Shown here: positions 9,340-17,089 of the stretch, piece after piece
Layout: every line of letters begins with the position of its first letter
How positions within the stretch are numbered: position 1 is the first letter of the stretch
Assembly: GCF_000484695.1 (NCBI RefSeq)
Contig: NZ_AXVR01000037.1
Location: 1-49,734 of the forward strand
DNA: 49,734 nucleotides
Direction: 5' to 3'
Source: Salinispora cortesiana
GTDB lineage: Bacteria; Actinomycetota; Actinomycetes; Mycobacteriales; Micromonosporaceae
Made by a program: the position numbers and the translations under genes
Notes under the pieces: model-generated
The model's database searches: none
What the model saw: the letters and a program-made list of their open reading frames with translations, nothing else
Told to the model about the DNA's origin: nothing

Positions 9340-9506
9340 CCGCCCATTCTGGCCCCGAGCCCGGGAGCGGGGGCGATGAGGTCCGTCACGCCTGGGGACG
9401 GCCGGGAGGAATTACCGATCCCCGATCGGGAAGATGACACCTGGCGTGGAGGTTGACCGAGAAGCGCCGGTCGTGCGGGACGGCAACCGTGACAGAAGGA
9501 GCGGAC

Positions 9507-10853
9507 GTGGCGGAACAGCACACCGGTGTCGGTCGTCAGCGAGGTGCCCGTCCGTGGCCCCGGCCCCGCCGAATCGCGACACTCTCCGTGCACACTTCGC
9601 CGCTGCACCAGCCCGGCACGGGTGACGCGGGTGGGATGAATGTCTACATCCTGGAGGTCGCCCGGCGGTTGGCCGAGGCGAACGTCGAGGTCGAGATCTT
9701 CACCCGGGCGACCGCAGCCGACCTGCCGCCGGTGGTCGAGATGGTGCCGGGCGTACACGTCCGGCACATCATCGCCGGACCGTTGGGTGGGCTGACCAAG
9801 GAGGAGTTGCCCGGCCAGCTCTGCGCGTTCACCTCGGGGGTGCTGCGGGCCGAGGCCGCGCGGGCCGCGGGGCACTACGACCTCATCCACTCGCACTACT
9901 GGCTCTCCGGGCAGGTCGGCTGGCTGGCCAAGGAGCGGTGGGGGGTTCCGCTGGTGCATACCGCGCACACCCTTGCCAAGGTCAAGAACGCGCAGCTCGC
10001 CGCCGAGGACCGGCCGGAACCCAAGTCCCGGGTGATCGGCGAGGAGCAGGTGGTGGCCGAGGCCGACCGACTGGTCGCCAACACCAAGACCGAGGCCGGT
10101 GACCTGATCGACCGGTACGACGCCGACCCGACCCGGGTTGAGGTGGTCGAGCCCGGGGTGGATCTGACTCGGTTCTGTCCGCCAGCCGGTGATCGCGTCC
10201 GGGCGCAGGTCCTCGCCCGTCGTCGGCTGGGCCTGCCCGAGCGTGGGTACGTGGTGGCCTTTGTCGGCCGGATCCAGCCGCTCAAGGCGCCCGACGTGCT
10301 GATCCGCGCGGCGGCGGCGCTGCGCCAGCGGGATCCGGTGCTCGCGGACGACATGACGGTGGTTGTCTGCGGTGGCCCCAGCGGCAGCGGGCTGGAGCGG
10401 CCGACTCGCCTGATCGAACTGGCCGCCGAGCTGGGCGTGGCCGACCGGGTCCGGTTCCTGCCGCCGCAGACCGGCGACGACCTGCCCGCCCTGTACCGGG
10501 CGGCCGACCTGGTGGCGGTCCCGTCCTACAACGAGAGCTTCGGGCTGGTCGCGTTGGAGGCGCAGGCCTGCGGCACACCGGTGGTGGCGGCCGCCGTCGG
10601 CGGTTTGATCACGGCGGTACGCGACGAGGTCAGTGGGGTCCTCGTGGATGGCCACGACCCGGTCGCGTGGGCCGGTTCGTTGGGTCGCCTGTTGCCGGAC
10701 GCCGGCCGGCGCGCGACCCTGGCCCACGGCGCGCAACGCCACGCCCGCAGCTTTTCCTGGGACCGGACGGTGCGCGACCTGCTGGATGTCTACGGCGAGG
10801 CGGTCGCCGAGCACCGAACCCGATCGTCTGACTTCGCCACCTGCTCTGGGTGA
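9507..10853 (+). CDS. mshA: D-inositol-3-phosphate glycosyltransferase MshA
   Basis: 448 residues, GT4 family. MshA joins UDP-GlcNAc to 1L-myo-inositol-1-phosphate in the first step of mycothiol synthesis. The signature HTSPLHQPGTGDAGGMN at the N-terminal acceptor domain is diagnostic, and the donor domain has VGRIQPLKAPDVL and PSYNESFGLVALEAQACGTPVV with the EX7E pair. I chose the GTG at 9507 because GGAG precedes it by 7 nt; the frame is open to 9453. A YbjN-domain gene follows, the same neighbour as in mycobacteria. The organism should therefore use mycothiol, matching the DinB-like protein upstream. Confidence 0.95.
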   Translation: MAEQHTGVGRQRGARPWPRPRRIATLSVHTSPLHQPGTGDAGGMNVYILEVARRLAEANVEVEIFTRATAADLPPVVEMVPGVHVRHIIAGPLGGLTKEELPGQLCAFTSGVLRAEAARAAGHYDLIHSHYWLSGQVGWLAKERWGVPLVHTAHTLAKVKNAQLAAEDRPEPKSRVIGEEQVVAEADRLVANTKTEAGDLIDRYDADPTRVEVVEPGVDLTRFCPPAGDRVRAQVLARRRLGLPERGYVVAFVGRIQPLKAPDVLIRAAAALRQRDPVLADDMTVVVCGGPSGSGLERPTRLIELAAELGVADRVRFLPPQTGDDLPALYRAADLVAVPSYNESFGLVALEAQACGTPVVAAAVGGLITAVRDEVSGVLVDGHDPVAWAGSLGRLLPDAGRRATLAHGAQRHARSFSWDRTVRDLLDVYGEAVAEHRTRSSDFATCSG

Positions 10854-10929
10854 GCGGCACCGACCGTCCGCGACGGAGGCCGGGCCGGCGCGGGACGCGG
10901 TGGGGCGGGAGCGGTCGTAGAGTGGGGCG

Positions 10930-11502
10930 GTGAACGGGAGAAGCGAGCTCGGGGCGTTGATCGAGTCGGTCTGCGCGGAGCGGGACCTGGCCTGGGAGGC
11001 CACCGGCCCGAACTCGTACGCGGTGACCCTGCCCGGCACCCACAAGCTGCGGACGATCTGCAACCTGATCATCGGCGAGTATGCGCTGCGGGTCGAGGCG
11101 TTCGTGATGCGCCAGCCCGACGAGCGACGCGAGGAGCTGTGGGCGTGGCTGCTGCAGCGCAACGCCCGGATGTACGGGGTGTCCTTCTCCATCGACGCGG
11201 TTGGTGACGTCTACCTGACCGGCCGGGTGAATTCGGCGGGCGTGGACGCCGACGAGTTGGATCGGCTCTTTGGGTCGGTGCTCACGTACGCCGACGACTC
11301 CTTCGACACGATGCTGGAGATCGGCTTCGGCAGCTCGATTCGGCGGGAGTGGGAGTGGCGGGTCCGGCGCGGCGAGTCGACCGCCAACCTCGCGGCCTTC
11401 GCCCACCTGGTCGAGTCGGCTGGCAGCGGGGCCGCGCCGGCGGCCGGGAAGCCCGCTGCCGGGAACCCGCCCGCCGCCCCGGGGGATTCGACGCGGTCCT
11501 GA
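10930..11502 (+). CDS. YbjN domain-containing protein
   Basis: 190 residues. The YbjN fold covers about residues 5-145 (RTICNLIIGEYALRVEAFVMR, DEDVYLTGRVN-like core) followed by a low-complexity Ala/Pro/Gly tail of about 35 residues. YbjN proteins resemble type III secretion chaperones and are thought to act as regulators or chaperones; the specific partner is unknown. It follows mshA by 76 nt, as in other actinobacteria. The GTG start is 6 nt after TAGAGT (10918-10923), a leaderless arrangement, so it has its own promoter despite the conserved pairing. Confidence 0.85.
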   Translation: MNGRSELGALIESVCAERDLAWEATGPNSYAVTLPGTHKLRTICNLIIGEYALRVEAFVMRQPDERREELWAWLLQRNARMYGVSFSIDAVGDVYLTGRVNSAGVDADELDRLFGSVLTYADDSFDTMLEIGFGSSIRREWEWRVRRGESTANLAAFAHLVESAGSGAAPAAGKPAAGNPPAAPGDSTRS

Positions 11503-11576
11503 CGGGTACGCCCTGGTGTGCGGTGCGGTACTGGGACCGGCCGCGCGCCGAGGACGGACTGGCGGAGGAGCGTTCC

Positions 11577-12239
11577 ATGGCTCAGCGAAGCAGCGCAGGC
11601 CGCGGTGGTACGGCGACCCGGACCGCACGCCGGCCAGGAAACCAGACCCCGGGCACGCCGCAGGTGTCCGAGGCCACGATCTCCCGGATGCGGGTGGACG
11701 AGATTCGGGGGCAGTTGCGCCAGCATGGCGTCTCCGGCACCTCCGCGCTGCGCAAGCCGGAGCTGGTGCGGACGCTGGTGAAGACCCTGCGGGCGGAGCG
11801 TCGGTCGGGTGGGACGAAGGGGCCTGGCCGCGGTGCGACGTCCGGCGGGCGGTCGGCGGGTGGCGCCGCGGTGCGCACCGGGCCCCGTACCTCGCGGTCG
11901 GTGCGGTCCTCGCAGGTCATCGCCGCCCTGACCGATCGGCCAGAGCGTCCGGGCCGGAGCCTGGTCACGACGAACCACGAGGTGATCCGGCGGTGGGCCC
12001 GGGAGCGCAGGGCGAAGCCGGCAACGATCCGGGGCACCGAGCGGGATGGCCGGGCCGGGGTGCTCACCTTCAACATGCCGGGGTATCGGCAGAGCTCTCG
12101 GGTGCGCGAAATCACATGGGACGAGTGGTTCCGGACCTTTGACCTGCGGAAGCTGAATTTGATCTATCAGGAGCGGCTGCGGGACGGCAGAATGAGCAAC
12201 TTTTTCCGGACAGAGTCACCCGATCGGGAGGACGGATGA
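11577..12239 (+). CDS. Rho_N/SAP-like nucleic-acid-binding protein with C-terminal WDEWF-type domain
   Basis: 220 residues. A basic low-complexity N-terminus is followed by a Rho_N/SAP-like helix-extended-helix motif (about 35-70: MRVDEIRGQLRQHGVSG, LRKPELVRTLVKTL). Then come a Gly/Arg/Ser-rich linker (75-120) and a compact C-terminal domain with NHEVIRRWARERRAKPATI, ITWDEWFRTFDLRKLNLIYQE and SNFFR. That last domain occurs in small bacterial proteins often mislabelled as glucan branching enzyme; I do not assign an enzymatic role. Strong SD GGAGGAG lies 6 nt before the ATG. Likely a cytoplasmic DNA- or RNA-binding protein. Confidence 0.8.
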   Translation: MAQRSSAGRGGTATRTARRPGNQTPGTPQVSEATISRMRVDEIRGQLRQHGVSGTSALRKPELVRTLVKTLRAERRSGGTKGPGRGATSGGRSAGGAAVRTGPRTSRSVRSSQVIAALTDRPERPGRSLVTTNHEVIRRWARERRAKPATIRGTERDGRAGVLTFNMPGYRQSSRVREITWDEWFRTFDLRKLNLIYQERLRDGRMSNFFRTESPDREDG

Positions 12240-12553
12240 GTTGTTTGCCGGAGTTGCCGGCGGGTAGACCGCTGGTGGCCGGAGGGGCGGACCGGACCGC
12301 CGGGTAGCCGGCTTGTGACCGGCGAGACAGCGGGTCAATTTGTATCCGCATTCTGGGCGAACTAACTTTATTGCACCGTGCGGCGCTCGGTTCCGTTCGG
12401 GGGAGCGGAGGATCAATCAGATCCGAGCATCGAGTGTGGCGCGGGGACGGGTGGAACAACACCGTTGGGGGACGGTGTCCACCCGTTGACCGGCGGCGTG
12501 AGCGGGCGCCGCTTACGGGGGTGAGTGCCGCCCGCCGCCGCCGGTCGTACGCA
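12240..12553 (+). ncRNA. Candidate small-RNA locus in a 390-nt intergenic region
   Basis: No convincing protein gene fits here. An AT-rich island (about 12331-12385) could be a promoter. It is followed by GGATC-AATCA-GATCC and by a large imperfect hairpin at 12447-12486: ACGGGTGG and ACACCGT pair with ACGGTGT and CCACCCGT, with a 4-nt bulge and a TGGGGG loop. A perfect terminator follows at 12554. A plus-strand transcript of roughly 200 nt is plausible. Exact ends are not visible. Confidence 0.35.
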
Positions 12554-12594
12554 GCGAAACGCCCATCGTGACGAACTCACGATGGGCGTTTCGC
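12554..12594. terminator. Strong bidirectional terminator hairpin
   Basis: An 18-bp perfect inverted repeat (12554-12571 with 12577-12594) and a 5-nt loop CGAAC. The outer stem carries AAAC/GTTT, giving short A and T runs on both sides. It sits between the Rho_N-type gene and the convergent MFS gene. Confidence 0.9.
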
Positions 12595-12630
12595 GTACCC
12601 GGTGGCCCGGGACGTCCCGTTCCAGGGCGC

Positions 12631-13935
12631 TCACCCCACCTCGGTTGCCTGCTGCTGCCCGACCGTGGTTGGCGGCGGCTGGTTGACTGCCCGCAGCGCG
12701 GCGGCCCGGCGCTCCCGCGTCGGTCCGGAGATCAGATGTGCCACCGCTACCAGTCCGCCGATCAGGGCGCAGCCCAGCCAGAGGATGGCGTTGCCGGCCC
12801 CCTCCCGGACCAGCCCGCCGAGCACCGGCGCCGCGGCGCCGGCAATCTGCCAGGAGAGCGAGAAGACCCCCTGGTAGCGGCCGCGTAGCTCATTCGGGGA
12901 GAGCTCGGCGATCAGGGTGGCGTTGGATGGCGAGTTGAGCATCTCGCCGACGGTCCAGATCAGGACGGTCAGACCGTAGAACCAGGCGGTCTCGGCGAAT
13001 GCGGTCAGCCCGAACCCGACCCCGAGCACCACCGCCGACAGCGCCAACACGTGGGACCGGTTACGACCCTTGATCAACCGTGGTACGAAGAGCTGGCCCA
13101 CCACGATCAGCACCCCGTTGAGTGCGATCACCGAGCCGTACGTGGCGGGGCTCAGCCCCGAGTCGCCCATCGCGATCGGCAGCATCGAGATGTGCTGGAG
13201 GAAGACCACCGCGGCGAAGAGGTTCAACGCCACGAACCCGAGGTAGACCCGGTCGGTCAGGATGACGCGCAGCGCTCCGGTCTGGGCCTTCGGCCCGCCG
13301 GCGGTGGCGACCAGCGGTTGGTGGGTCTCGCTGACCTTGAAGAAGATGATCAGCGCGGTGATCAGGGTGGTGACCGCATTAACCACGAAGAGCAGCAGGT
13401 AGCCGGCCTCGGTCGCGAACCCCGCGAGGATCGCGGCGCAGGCGAAGCCGAGATTGATCGCCCAATAGTTCAGGCTGAAGGCGCGCAACCGGTCCTTCGC
13501 CGGCACGACATCGATCATCATGGCGCCGAAGGCGGGCCGGGCGGCCTCGGCGAAGAGCCCAAGCAGGAGGGCGCCGAGTGCGATCAACCAGAGGGCCTGG
13601 GCGAAGCCGAGGGCGAGCATCAAGCTCGCGGCGCCCAGGTGTGCGGTGAGCAGCGTGGGCCGGCGGCCCCACCGGTCCGCGAGCGTGCCACCGACGGTGG
13701 TGCCCACCGCGCCGCCGACCCCCCACAGCCCCAGGACCAGGCCGGCCTGGGCAGCGGAGAAGTCCCGCTCCTGGGTGAGGTAGATGGCGATGAAGATGAG
13801 GACGAACGAGCCGAGCCGGTTGATCAGGGTGCCGGTCCACAGATACCAGAAGGTGCGGGGAAGGCCACCGGCCGTATCGTGTAACCAACCTCGCATGGTC
13901 CGCACTCGGTGCCCCGCTTCCATAATGAACGACAT
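12631..13935 (-). CDS. MFS transporter (drug-efflux type)
   Basis: 434 residues with about 12 hydrophobic segments. The loop 2-3 motif GGTLADRWGRRPTLL and the basic central loop (about 200-225) are typical of H+-coupled MFS exporters. ELSPNELRGRYQG corresponds to the usual second-half repeat. The substrate is unknown; the family often exports drugs or natural products. The start is the ATG at 13935 with AGG 11 nt upstream; a second ATG lies four codons later. TAGGTT, the likely -10, is inside an ACAACCTAGTTGT dyad, so expression is probably repressed by an unidentified regulator. It terminates at the 12554-12594 hairpin. Confidence 0.9.
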   Translation of the reverse strand: MSFIMEAGHRVRTMRGWLHDTAGGLPRTFWYLWTGTLINRLGSFVLIFIAIYLTQERDFSAAQAGLVLGLWGVGGAVGTTVGGTLADRWGRRPTLLTAHLGAASLMLALGFAQALWLIALGALLLGLFAEAARPAFGAMMIDVVPAKDRLRAFSLNYWAINLGFACAAILAGFATEAGYLLLFVVNAVTTLITALIIFFKVSETHQPLVATAGGPKAQTGALRVILTDRVYLGFVALNLFAAVVFLQHISMLPIAMGDSGLSPATYGSVIALNGVLIVVGQLFVPRLIKGRNRSHVLALSAVVLGVGFGLTAFAETAWFYGLTVLIWTVGEMLNSPSNATLIAELSPNELRGRYQGVFSLSWQIAGAAAPVLGGLVREGAGNAILWLGCALIGGLVAVAHLISGPTRERRAAALRAVNQPPPTTVGQQQATEVG

Positions 13936-13949
13936 CGTCTAAGCGCCTT

Positions 13950-13962
13950 ACAACCTAGTTGT
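13950..13962. promoter_or_regulatory. Operator-like dyad over the MFS promoter
   Basis: ACAAC-CTA-GTTGT is a 13-bp inverted repeat 15 nt upstream of the MFS start. On the minus strand it contains TAGGTT, a plausible -10 box, so a bound repressor (MarR or TetR type, not encoded beside it) would block RNA polymerase. Confidence 0.5.
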
Positions 13963-14049
13963 GGGCAACGTTCTGGTCACCGGAAATCCTGGTGGCGGTG
14001 GTCACCCCTTCGCACGTGACCGGTTCGTCGGTGGGGGAGGATGGCCGAC

Positions 14050-14817
14050 ATGACTGCAAGTGAAGGTCCCACCATCGGGACGCTGGTCCTGCTGCGACAC
14101 GGCGAGAGCGACTGGAACGCCAAGAACCTCTTCACCGGCTGGGTCGACGTGGACCTGACCGCCAAGGGAGAGGCCGAGGCGCGTCGTGGCGGCGAGCTGT
14201 TGCGGGAGCACAACCTGTCGCCGGACGTGGTGCACACCAGCCTGATGCGTCGGGCGATCCGCACGGCGGAGCTCGCGCTGGACACGGCCGACCGGCATTG
14301 GATCGCGGTGCGTCGGTCGTGGCGGCTCAACGAGCGCCACTACGGCGCCCTCCAGGGCAAGAACAAGAAGCAGACCCTCGACGAGTACGGCGAGGAGCAG
14401 TTTATGCGCTGGCGCCGCTCGTACGACACGCCGCCGCCGCCGATCGCGGACGGAGACGAGTGGTCGCAGGTTGGTGACCCGCGCTACCGGCTGCTGCCGA
14501 CCGAGCTGATGCCGCGGACGGAGTGCCTGAAGGACGTCGTCGAGCGGATGCTGCCGTACTGGTACGACGCGATCGTGCCGGACATCCTGGCTGGCCGGAC
14601 GGTGCTGGTGGCCGCGCACGGCAACTCGCTGCGCGCGCTGGTCAAGCATCTGGACCAGATCAGCGACGAGGCGATCGCGAAGCTGAACATCCCGACCGGG
14701 ATCCCGCTGCGGTACGACCTCGACCCGCAGCTGCGCCCGATGACGCTCGGCGGCACCTACCTGGATCCGACGGCGGCGCGGGATGCCGCCGCGGCGGTGG
14801 CGAACCAGGGTCGCTGA
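14050..14817 (+). CDS. gpmA: 2,3-bisphosphoglycerate-dependent phosphoglycerate mutase
   Basis: 255 residues. It interconverts 3- and 2-phosphoglycerate in glycolysis and gluconeogenesis. The phospho-acceptor His is H17 in LVLLRHGESDWN; ERHYGALQGKNK and the second His in VLVAAHGNSLRALVKHLD complete the active site. The upstream ATG at 14041 directly abuts GGGGGAGG, so the ATG at 14050, 9 nt beyond it, is the better start. The neighbouring senX3-regX3 pair repeats the actinobacterial gpm-senX3-regX3 order. Confidence 0.95.
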   Translation: MTASEGPTIGTLVLLRHGESDWNAKNLFTGWVDVDLTAKGEAEARRGGELLREHNLSPDVVHTSLMRRAIRTAELALDTADRHWIAVRRSWRLNERHYGALQGKNKKQTLDEYGEEQFMRWRRSYDTPPPPIADGDEWSQVGDPRYRLLPTELMPRTECLKDVVERMLPYWYDAIVPDILAGRTVLVAAHGNSLRALVKHLDQISDEAIAKLNIPTGIPLRYDLDPQLRPMTLGGTYLDPTAARDAAAAVANQGR

Positions 14818-14867
14818 CCTGGGCCGAGCGACCCCGGCGGCACCGGGCCCTGGGCAGGGAACGCCCT

Positions 14868-14896
14868 GGTGAACGAGGTCGGACGGAGTGGTGAAC
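14868..14896. promoter_or_regulatory. PHO-box-like direct repeats upstream of senX3
   Basis: GGTGAAC occurs at 14868-14874 and again at 14890-14896, exactly 22 nt (two 11-nt units) apart. On the minus strand these are GTTCACC repeats, matching the 11-nt direct-repeat spacing of PhoP/RegX3 binding sites in actinobacteria. The middle unit is poorly conserved. They lie about 70-100 nt upstream of the senX3 start, which fits autoregulation. Confidence 0.5.
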
Positions 14897-14967
14897 ATCC
14901 GCGAAAGTGAGCACAATTCGTCCTGCTCTGTTCGGATGTTGGGTTAACCAGGACCTAGGATCGCCCG

Positions 14968-16248
14968 GTGGAGTGGGTAGTGGCGGTCGCGGTGGCCGTG
15001 GGAATGGCGGTCGGCATGCTGCTGACCCGGCTGGTCCTGGCACGGCGAGTCGGATCGACCTTGGTCGGGAGCCATCAGTCCGGCTCCCCTCGGCCCGGGG
15101 GGAGGTCCGCGATAGCCGGCGGTTCACCGTCCGGCCTTGGTCGCCGGACGATCGATTCCCTCCGGGTCGGCGTCGTGGTGCTCGCCGACGACGACGGGCC
15201 CGTCCTGGTCAACCCGGCAGCCCGGGCGATGGGGCTGCTCCGCGCTGGCGGCACGCCGGGCACGGTCGCCGCCCATCCGTTGATCCGGACCCTCGCGGGG
15301 CAGGTGCGGCGGACCGGCGTACGTCGAGAGATCCAGCTGGACCTGCCCCGGGGGAGCGACGGCGTCGCCGCGGAGAACCCGCTCGGCGTGCACCTGCGGG
15401 CGGTCGGTCTCGGCGGCGGCCACGTCGCCGTGGAAGCCGTTGACGTGACCGAGGCGCACCGGCTGGCCCGGGTCCGGCGAGACTTCGTAGCCAATGTGAG
15501 TCACGAGCTGAAGACCCCGATCGGGGCGCTCCAGCTCCTCGCCGAGGCGTTGCTGGACGCGACCGAGCCGGTCGACGAGGAAGAGCCGGACCTCTCCGAG
15601 GATCTGGTCGCCACTCGCCGGTTCGCCGAACGGATCCGACATGAGTCGACCCGGCTGGGTCGGCTGGTGCAGGAGTTGCTGGAGCTGACCCGGCTCCAGG
15701 GCGCCGACCCGCAGCCCGCGCCGGAGCCGGTCGCCGTGGACTGGGTCGTCGGCGAGGTGGTGGACCGGACCCGGACCGGCGCCAGCGCCCGCCGGATCGA
15801 CGTGGTGGTGGACGGCGAACGGGGACTGACGGTGTACGGCAGTGACACCCAGCTGGCCACCGCCGTGTCGAACCTGGTCGAGAACGCCATCAACTACTCG
15901 GGTGAGGGCACCACCGTCCGGATCACGGCCCGGCGCGACGACGAACACGTCACAATCGCCGTCACCGACCAGGGCATCGGGATCGGCCCGAGCGACGTGG
16001 ACCGGATCTTCGAGCGCTTCTACCGGGCCGACCAGGCCCGATCCCGCGCGACCGGCGGCACCGGTCTCGGGCTCGCCATCGTCAAGCACATCGCCAGCAA
16101 TCACGGCGGACGGGTGGAGGTCGCGAGCACCCCCGACGAGGGTTCGACGTTCACCCTCCGGTTCCCCGCCCGTCGCCCGGACGACCTCTTGGTGATACCG
16201 CCCTCGGCTGAGATCGAGGCCGAACCGGCCGAGTCTCAGCAGACGTGA
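14968..16248 (+). CDS. senX3: Sensor histidine kinase SenX3
   Basis: 426 residues. One strong N-terminal membrane segment (about 2-25) is followed by a PAS-like region (60-165), then HisKA with H179 in FVANVSHELKTPIG and a HATPase domain with NLVENAINYS, DQGIGIG, FERFYR and TGLGLAIVKHI. In mycobacteria and relatives SenX3 responds to phosphate limitation and phosphorylates RegX3. The GTG start is 6 nt after TAGGAT (14956-14961), so the transcript is probably leaderless. GGTGAAC repeats upstream may be RegX3/PhoP sites. regX3 follows after 19 nt, presumably co-transcribed. Confidence 0.93.
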   Translation: MEWVVAVAVAVGMAVGMLLTRLVLARRVGSTLVGSHQSGSPRPGGRSAIAGGSPSGLGRRTIDSLRVGVVVLADDDGPVLVNPAARAMGLLRAGGTPGTVAAHPLIRTLAGQVRRTGVRREIQLDLPRGSDGVAAENPLGVHLRAVGLGGGHVAVEAVDVTEAHRLARVRRDFVANVSHELKTPIGALQLLAEALLDATEPVDEEEPDLSEDLVATRRFAERIRHESTRLGRLVQELLELTRLQGADPQPAPEPVAVDWVVGEVVDRTRTGASARRIDVVVDGERGLTVYGSDTQLATAVSNLVENAINYSGEGTTVRITARRDDEHVTIAVTDQGIGIGPSDVDRIFERFYRADQARSRATGGTGLGLAIVKHIASNHGGRVEVASTPDEGSTFTLRFPARRPDDLLVIPPSAEIEAEPAESQQT

Positions 16249-16267
16249 CAGTGAAAGGAAACCTCCG

Positions 16268-16951
16268 TTGAGCCGCGTTCTGGTGGTCGAGGACGAGGAG
16301 TCGTTCTCCGATGCCCTGTCCTACATGCTCCGTAAGGAGGGCTTCGAGGTTTCGGTTGCCGCGACTGGCCCCTCCGCCCTCACCGAGTTCGACCGGACCG
16401 GTGCCGACATCGTGCTGCTCGACCTGATGCTGCCCGAGATGTCGGGCACCGAGGTGTGCCGGCAGCTCCGGCAGCGGTCGCACGTGCCGATCATCATGGT
16501 CACCGCCCGGGACAGTGAGATCGACAAGGTGGTCGGGCTGGAGATCGGCGCCGACGACTACGTGACGAAGCCGTACTCGCCGCGGGAACTCGTCGCCCGG
16601 ATCCGCGCTGTGCTGCGCCGAAAGAGCGTCGAAGCGGTGGAGACCGGTGCGGCGACGTTGGCCGCGGGCCCGGTTCGGATGGACATCGAGCGGCACGTGG
16701 TCACGGTTGGCGGGGCCCCGGTGCAACTGCCGTTGAAGGAGTTCGAGCTGCTGGAGTTGCTGCTGCGCAACGCCGGTCGGGTGCTCACCCGGGGCCAGCT
16801 GATCGATCGGGTCTGGGGGGCCGACTATGTCGGTGACACGAAGACCCTCGACGTACACGTCAAGCGGCTGCGTTCCAAGGTCGAGCCGGAGCCGTCCGCT
16901 CCCCGGTACATCGTCACCGTGCGGGGTCTGGGCTACAAGCTCGAGCCGTGA
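16268..16951 (+). CDS. regX3: Response regulator RegX3 (OmpR/PhoB family)
   Basis: 227 residues. The receiver domain has the acidic pair in VVEDEES, phospho-acceptor D52 in LLDLMLPEMSG and a Lys in DDYVTKPYSPREL. The C-terminal winged helix ends TVRGLGYKLEP. It starts with TTG, preceded by AAAGGAA about 8 nt upstream. As partner of SenX3 it should control phosphate-starvation genes and, from known mycobacterial behaviour, its own operon. Gene order matches M. tuberculosis Rv0490-Rv0491. Confidence 0.95.
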   Translation: MSRVLVVEDEESFSDALSYMLRKEGFEVSVAATGPSALTEFDRTGADIVLLDLMLPEMSGTEVCRQLRQRSHVPIIMVTARDSEIDKVVGLEIGADDYVTKPYSPRELVARIRAVLRRKSVEAVETGAATLAAGPVRMDIERHVVTVGGAPVQLPLKEFELLELLLRNAGRVLTRGQLIDRVWGADYVGDTKTLDVHVKRLRSKVEPEPSAPRYIVTVRGLGYKLEP

Positions 16952-16976
16952 CCGGACGTCCGCGCTGCCCACTGCG

Positions 16977-17012
16977 GCGCTGCCCGGCCCCGCGCTGCCC
17001 GGCCCCGCGCTG
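16977..17012. repeat. 15-bp GC-rich tandem repeat after regX3
   Basis: GCGCTGCCCGGCCCC occurs twice in tandem (16977-16991, 16992-17006) plus a six-base third copy. A GGCTCGGTCGTG doublet follows just downstream. It lies in the convergent gap between regX3 and the cysteine-cluster gene. Confidence 0.85.
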
Positions 17013-17089
17013 AACAACCGTGCGTGGCTCGGTCGTGTGCGGCTCGGTCGTGCCTGGCCGGGCGTGCCCCCGGCCCGCGCCGTGCGTGG

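Noticed and set aside
12447..12486. 6C-type actinobacterial RNA
   Set aside because: The loop has five G's (five C's on the minus strand) in a single hairpin; the defining pair of C-rich hairpins is missing.
16977..17060. CRISPR-like repeats after regX3
   Set aside because: Units are tandem, adjacent and GC-only with no unique spacers; an ordinary tandem repeat.
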